Source: JBBCJT01 sp037190665
GTDB lineage: Bacteria > Pseudomonadota > Alphaproteobacteria > Acetobacterales > Acetobacteraceae
Reading direction: 5' to 3'
Assembly (NCBI GenBank): GCA_037190665.1
Contig: JBBCJT010000059.1
Span: 1-18,332 of the forward strand
Length of the DNA: 18,332 nucleotides
Shown: positions 14,902-18,332 of the stretch, piece after piece
Position numbering within the stretch: position 1 is the first letter of the stretch
Layout of the letters: every line of letters starts with the position of its first letter
Position numbers and translations under genes: made by a program
The notes under the pieces: model-generated
The model's database searches: none
Seen by the model: only the letters and a program-made list of their open reading frames with translations
What the model was told of the DNA's origin: nothing

Positions 14902-15465
14902 CTACCCCGGCGGCTTGTACAGGCCGAGCGCCGTGTAGACCCACTCGCTGGGCGGCCACGCGGCCATGACCGCCGCGCGGTAGTGGACGGCCGCGTAGGC
15001 GGCCGAGGCGAGCACGATGAAGGTCACCACCCAGCCCACCCACACGCCCGTCGAGGTGCGGGCGGGGGCGGCTTCCACCAATGGCGGCGGAGGCGGCGGC
15101 GGCGCTGGCCTGTCGTCCACCCCCCGCGTCGCGGCCAGGAAGGGCGCACCGGCCACATGGCGCGGTATCGTGATCGCCGGCTCGCGGGCGGGCTCGGCCG
15201 GCGGCGGCTCCGCGACCGGCTTCGGTTCCGGCGCTTCCTCCTCCCGCCCGGGGCGCACCGAGTGCTCCGGTTCCGCGACCGCGAACGACTCGGGGGGTGC
15301 CGACACGGCCGGCGCCGCCGGGTCCGGTACCAGCAGCGCCTCAAGGGGCGCTCCGACCCACCACACCCCGCCGCATGCGGCGCAGCGCAGGGATCGGCCC
15401 GCCGGGCCGATCATCGCGTCCTCGATCTCGTATCCGGCCTCGCAGTCAGGGCAGCGCACGCGCAT
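14902..15465 (-). CDS. MJ0042-type zinc-ribbon, single-pass membrane protein
   Basis: A 187-residue protein with an N-terminal zinc ribbon of the MJ0042 type: CPDC (Cys 5, 8) and CAAC (Cys 28, 31), with GRSLRCAACGGVWWV around the second pair. A Pro/Glu/Ala-rich linker follows (about 45-135, including a run of prolines), then one membrane segment (about 141-161) and a short conserved tail ending WVYTALGLYKPPG. This architecture, divergent from ftsE, is common in alphaproteobacteria; its function is unknown, though the zinc ribbon is probably cytoplasmic and regulatory or scaffolding. The ATG (15463-15465) has a GGAGAG ribosome-binding site upstream. The gene runs away from ftsE. Confidence 0.82.
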   Translation of the reverse strand: MRVRCPDCEAGYEIEDAMIGPAGRSLRCAACGGVWWVGAPLEALLVPDPAAPAVSAPPESFAVAEPEHSVRPGREEEAPEPKPVAEPPPAEPAREPAITIPRHVAGAPFLAATRGVDDRPAPPPPPPPLVEAAPARTSTGVWVGWVVTFIVLASAAYAAVHYRAAVMAAWPPSEWVYTALGLYKPPG

Positions 15466-15570
15466 GGAATTCAACTCTCCGCTGCGTGACTTTGCCGTGC
15501 TGCGCGCCAGCGGCAAGAGGCGATGACGCGGCGACGGCGTGCGTGGCAGGGTCGGACCGCAACCGGGAGC
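15466..15570. promoter_or_regulatory. Divergent region between the zinc-ribbon gene and ftsE, with a dyad
   Basis: This 105-bp gap serves two divergent genes. A dyad TTGCCG (15492-15497) and CGGCAA (15511-15516), with inner CTG/CAG pairing, lies near its middle. The right arm abuts AAGAGG (15515-15520) before an in-frame ATG at 15523, so a bound protein or RNA hairpin there could affect ftsE initiation. Regulatory meaning is inference. Confidence 0.3.
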
Positions 15571-16237
<667 letters not shown>

Positions 16238-16245
<8 letters not shown>

Positions 16246-17101
16246 GCGGACGGACCCGATCGGCCTGGGCGCCGCCATGGCGGACCGGCTGCTGCCCGGC
16301 CTCGCCGCCGCCGTCTCTCTGCTGGCCGCACTCGCGCTCGGCGCCGCCATCGCGGCTGCGGCGCTTGCCGAACGCTGGCACGGCGCGGCGAGCGAGGCGG
16401 TCACCGTGCAGGTGTCCGACCCGGCCGGGAAGCTGGCCAGCGGCACGCCCCGGATCGACGCGGCCTTGCGGCTGGTCCGCGCCGCGCCGGGCGTGGAGGA
16501 AGCGACACCCATGCAGGACGGCCGGCTCGCCGAATTGCTGCGGCCCTGGCTGGGGCCGGCGGCCGAACAGCTCGCCCTGCCGCTGCCCGCCATCATCGAG
16601 GTGCGACCGCATGACGAGGACTGGGACCCCGCCTCGCTGCGCGCCCAGCTCGCCGAGGCGGTGCCGGGCACGACGGTCGAGACGCAGGGAAGGCTGGTCA
16701 CGCGGCTGCGCGCGCTCGCCCGCGGGGTGCAGGCGCTGGGCGCGGTCGCTGTGCTGATCGCGACAGGGATCGCCGCCTGCGTCGTGGTGATGGCGACCCG
16801 CGCGACGCTCGCCGCCCGGCGCGACGCGGTGGAGATCCTGCACCTGCTTGGCGCGGACGACCGGCAGATCGCCAGCCGCTTCGCCCGGCGCGCGGCCGCC
16901 CGCGTCGCGGCCGGCGCGGTACTGGGGACCGCGACCGGGGCGGCGGTGCTCGCGGCGCTTGCCGCCGTTGCCGGGCCGATCCTGCCGATCAATCCCGCCC
17001 GGGTGGGCTTCAGCCTGCCGCTGCTGCCGCTCGCCGCCGCCGCGATCGGCTGGGGCACCGCGCAGCTCGCGGTGCGGAACTGGCTGCGCCGCCTGCCATG
17101 A
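16238..17101 (+). CDS. ftsX: Cell-division ABC transporter permease FtsX
   Basis: A 287-residue membrane protein with the FtsX layout: membrane segment 1 (about 20-44), a periplasmic domain (about 50-160), and three more segments (about 167-186, 221-247 and 258-278). The cytoplasmic coupling stretch VEILHLLGADDRQIASRFARRAA (split at 198-220) is a strong family marker. It partners with FtsE to activate cell-wall hydrolases at division. The start lies inside the ftsE end (eight-base overlap) and the stop overlaps the next gene by ATGA, so the three are translationally linked. The periplasmic domain is not closely similar to enterobacterial FtsX, as is usual across phyla. Confidence 0.88.
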
Positions 17102-17679
17102 GCCGCCTTCGCCTCGCCTTCAGCCTATTACTGGTGCCCGCCGTTCTCTGGCTGGCGGGCTTCGCGTGGTTCCTGCATGTCGTGGGCGTCATGCCCCCGC
17201 CCCCCATCCATGCCGACGGGATCATCGCGCTGACCGGCGGCGCCGACCGGCTGGAGGAGGCGTTCCGCCTGCTCGCCGAAGGCCGGGCGCCGCGGCTGCT
17301 GGTCTCGGGCGTGGCCGGCGAGGCGTCGCTCGGCGCCCTCACCCGCCGCGTCGGCGGCGATGCGGAGGCGCTGTCCTCGCGCGTGACGCTGGGCCGCGCC
17401 GCCCGCTCCACGCTCGGCAACGCACGGGAGAGTGCGGCCTGGGCGCATGAGAACGGGTTGCGCAGCGTGATCGTGGTGACCGCCAACTACCACATGCCGC
17501 GCGCGCTGCTGGAGATGCGGCGCGCCATGCCCGACGTGGCGCTGCTGCCGGTGCCGGTGGTGCCGCCGGCGATGCGGGGGGCGCAGACGCCGCTGGGACT
17601 GCTCGCGGGGGAGTACACGAAGCTGATCGGCTCCTTCCTCGGCGTCGCCGGCATGCTCGGCACGGACCGCCCGGCGTGA
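17098..17679 (+). CDS. YdcF/DUF218 family envelope protein
   Basis: A 193-residue protein with one N-terminal membrane anchor (about 7-30) and a DUF218 (YdcF/SanA/ElyC) domain. Family markers are DGIIALTGGADRLEEAF (40-56), PRLLVSG (65-71) and the later VTANYHMPRA segment. ElyC and SanA members affect envelope integrity and the lipid carrier or peptidoglycan steps; the reaction is not certain. Context in the ftsEX operon with an acyltransferase fits an envelope role. The start (ATGA overlap with ftsX) and stop (one-base overlap with plsC, TGATG) both indicate coupling. Confidence 0.83.
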   Translation: MSRLRLAFSLLLVPAVLWLAGFAWFLHVVGVMPPPPIHADGIIALTGGADRLEEAFRLLAEGRAPRLLVSGVAGEASLGALTRRVGGDAEALSSRVTLGRAARSTLGNARESAAWAHENGLRSVIVVTANYHMPRALLEMRRAMPDVALLPVPVVPPAMRGAQTPLGLLAGEYTKLIGSFLGVAGMLGTDRPA

Positions 17680-18332
17680 TGCTCTGGTTGCGCTCGGCGG
17701 CCTTCAATGCCGCCTTCTTCGGGCTGACGACGCTCGCCGCGCTGGTGTCCATCCCGCTGCTCGCCTTCGCCCCGGAGCGCGTGCTGTGGCGCTTCGCGCG
17801 GGGCTGGGGGCATGCCGTGATCTGGCTGATGCGCGCGATCGCCGGCATCCGCGTGCGCGTGAGCGGGGCGGAGCACCTGCCTTCCGGCGCGGGCCTCGTC
17901 GCCGCGCAGCACCAGTCCGCCTTCGATACCGTGGTGTGGCTGGTGTTGCTGGACCGCCCGGCGATCGTGCTGAAGCAGGAACTGCTGCGGATCCCGATCT
18001 ACGGCTGGTTCTGCCGCCGGCTCGGCATGATCGCGGTGGACCGGCTCGCCGGCGGCGGGGCGATCCGGGCTCTGCTGCGCGGCGCCGACCGGGCGGTGGC
18101 GGAAGGCCGGCCCGTGGTGATCTTCCCCGAGGGCACGCGCACCGAACCGGGCACCTTCCTGCCCTTCCAGCCCGGCGTGGCGGCACTGGTACGGCGGATG
18201 GGCGGCGGGGTGGTGCCGGTCGCCACCGATTCCGGCCTGCACTGGGGCCGGCGCGCCTTCCACAAGCATCCGGGCACGATCTCCGTGCTCGCCCTGCCCC
18301 CCATTCCCGCCCACGAGGACCGCACGCGGCTG
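17679..18332 (+). CDS. plsC: 1-acyl-sn-glycerol-3-phosphate acyltransferase (PlsC-like), right end cut
   Basis: An open frame of 218 codons runs from ATG at 17679 to the window edge without a stop. The hydrophobic N-terminus (about 8-30) anchors it in the inner membrane. The glycerolipid acyltransferase motifs are in order: HQSAFD (His 78 and Asp 83, the catalytic HX4D pair), GMIAVDR (116-122), FPEGTR (149-154) and VVPVATDSG (178-186). It transfers an acyl group to lysophosphatidic acid in phospholipid synthesis. The first HX4D residue is followed by Gln rather than the common Asn-His pattern, which occurs in alphaproteobacterial PlsC. The start overlaps the preceding stop by one base (TGATG), so it is part of the ftsE operon. 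Confidence 0.88.
   Translation, partial: MLWLRSAAFNAAFFGLTTLAALVSIPLLAFAPERVLWRFARGWGHAVIWLMRAIAGIRVRVSGAEHLPSGAGLVAAQHQSAFDTVVWLVLLDRPAIVLKQELLRIPIYGWFCRRLGMIAVDRLAGGGAIRALLRGADRAVAEGRPVVIFPEGTRTEPGTFLPFQPGVAALVRRMGGGVVPVATDSGLHWGRRAFHKHPGTISVLALPPIPAHEDRTRL

Noticed and set aside
12124..15043. Large antisense frames (up to about 700 codons) across the TIGR02302 gene
   Set aside because: Composition is low-complexity Arg/Ala/Gly and lacks motifs; the sense strand has the family features and coupled junctions.

Overview
The window reads as chromosomal DNA from a high-GC alphaproteobacterium, most likely of the Acetobacteraceae/Rhodospirillales type. The reasons are hand-counted GC of roughly 70-78% in the flanks, GTG starts, tightly overlapping genes, and a gene set that is alphaproteobacterial in flavour: a TIGR02302/DUF4175 membrane protein behind lysA, an MJ0042-type zinc-ribbon membrane protein divergent from ftsEX, and a PEP-CTERM secreted protein. 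The taxonomic call is inference from gene content and composition.

Layout, left to right. Positions 1-252 hold the C-terminal end of rarA (+), which converges on a PEP-CTERM protein gene (-) across a perfect 14-bp hairpin. A minus-strand, translationally coupled operon recX-azlC-azlD follows (2711 to 1118), with a PRC-barrel periplasmic protein (+) diverging from it. The coupled arginine genes argD-argF (+) come next, then a D-isomer-specific 2-hydroxyacid dehydrogenase (+). The genes from 6771 to 10694 form a lower-GC island (about 55-62% in hand-counted lines): a DGQHR-domain protein, a 422-residue protein I do not recognise, and a D12-class DNA adenine methyltransferase. After the island the high-GC chromosome resumes with lysA and the TIGR02302 protein (+). 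These converge on the zinc-ribbon protein (-). A final operon ftsE-ftsX-ydcF-like-plsC (+) runs off the right edge.

How the genes work together. The flanks are housekeeping: arginine and lysine biosynthesis, branched-chain amino acid export, cell-division ABC machinery with envelope and lipid enzymes, and replication or recombination upkeep (RarA, RecX). The novel-looking content is the three-gene island. Its cistrons are separated by 1 bp and then overlap by 4 bp, so they look like one transcriptional and translational unit. DGQHR proteins are known from DNA-modification systems (DndB in phosphorothioation, and the DndB-like member of the dpd 7-deazaguanine cluster). Here a DGQHR protein is paired with a base methyltransferase and an unknown protein, with no dnd or dpd enzymes and no recognisable restriction nuclease in view. 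I propose it as a candidate compact DNA-modification or phage-defence module acquired by transfer. This rests on neighbourhood, composition and motifs, not on any database search.

No tRNA, rRNA, CRISPR array, insertion sequence, integrase or clear attachment-site repeat was seen. No stretch longer than about 300 bases lacks a gene.
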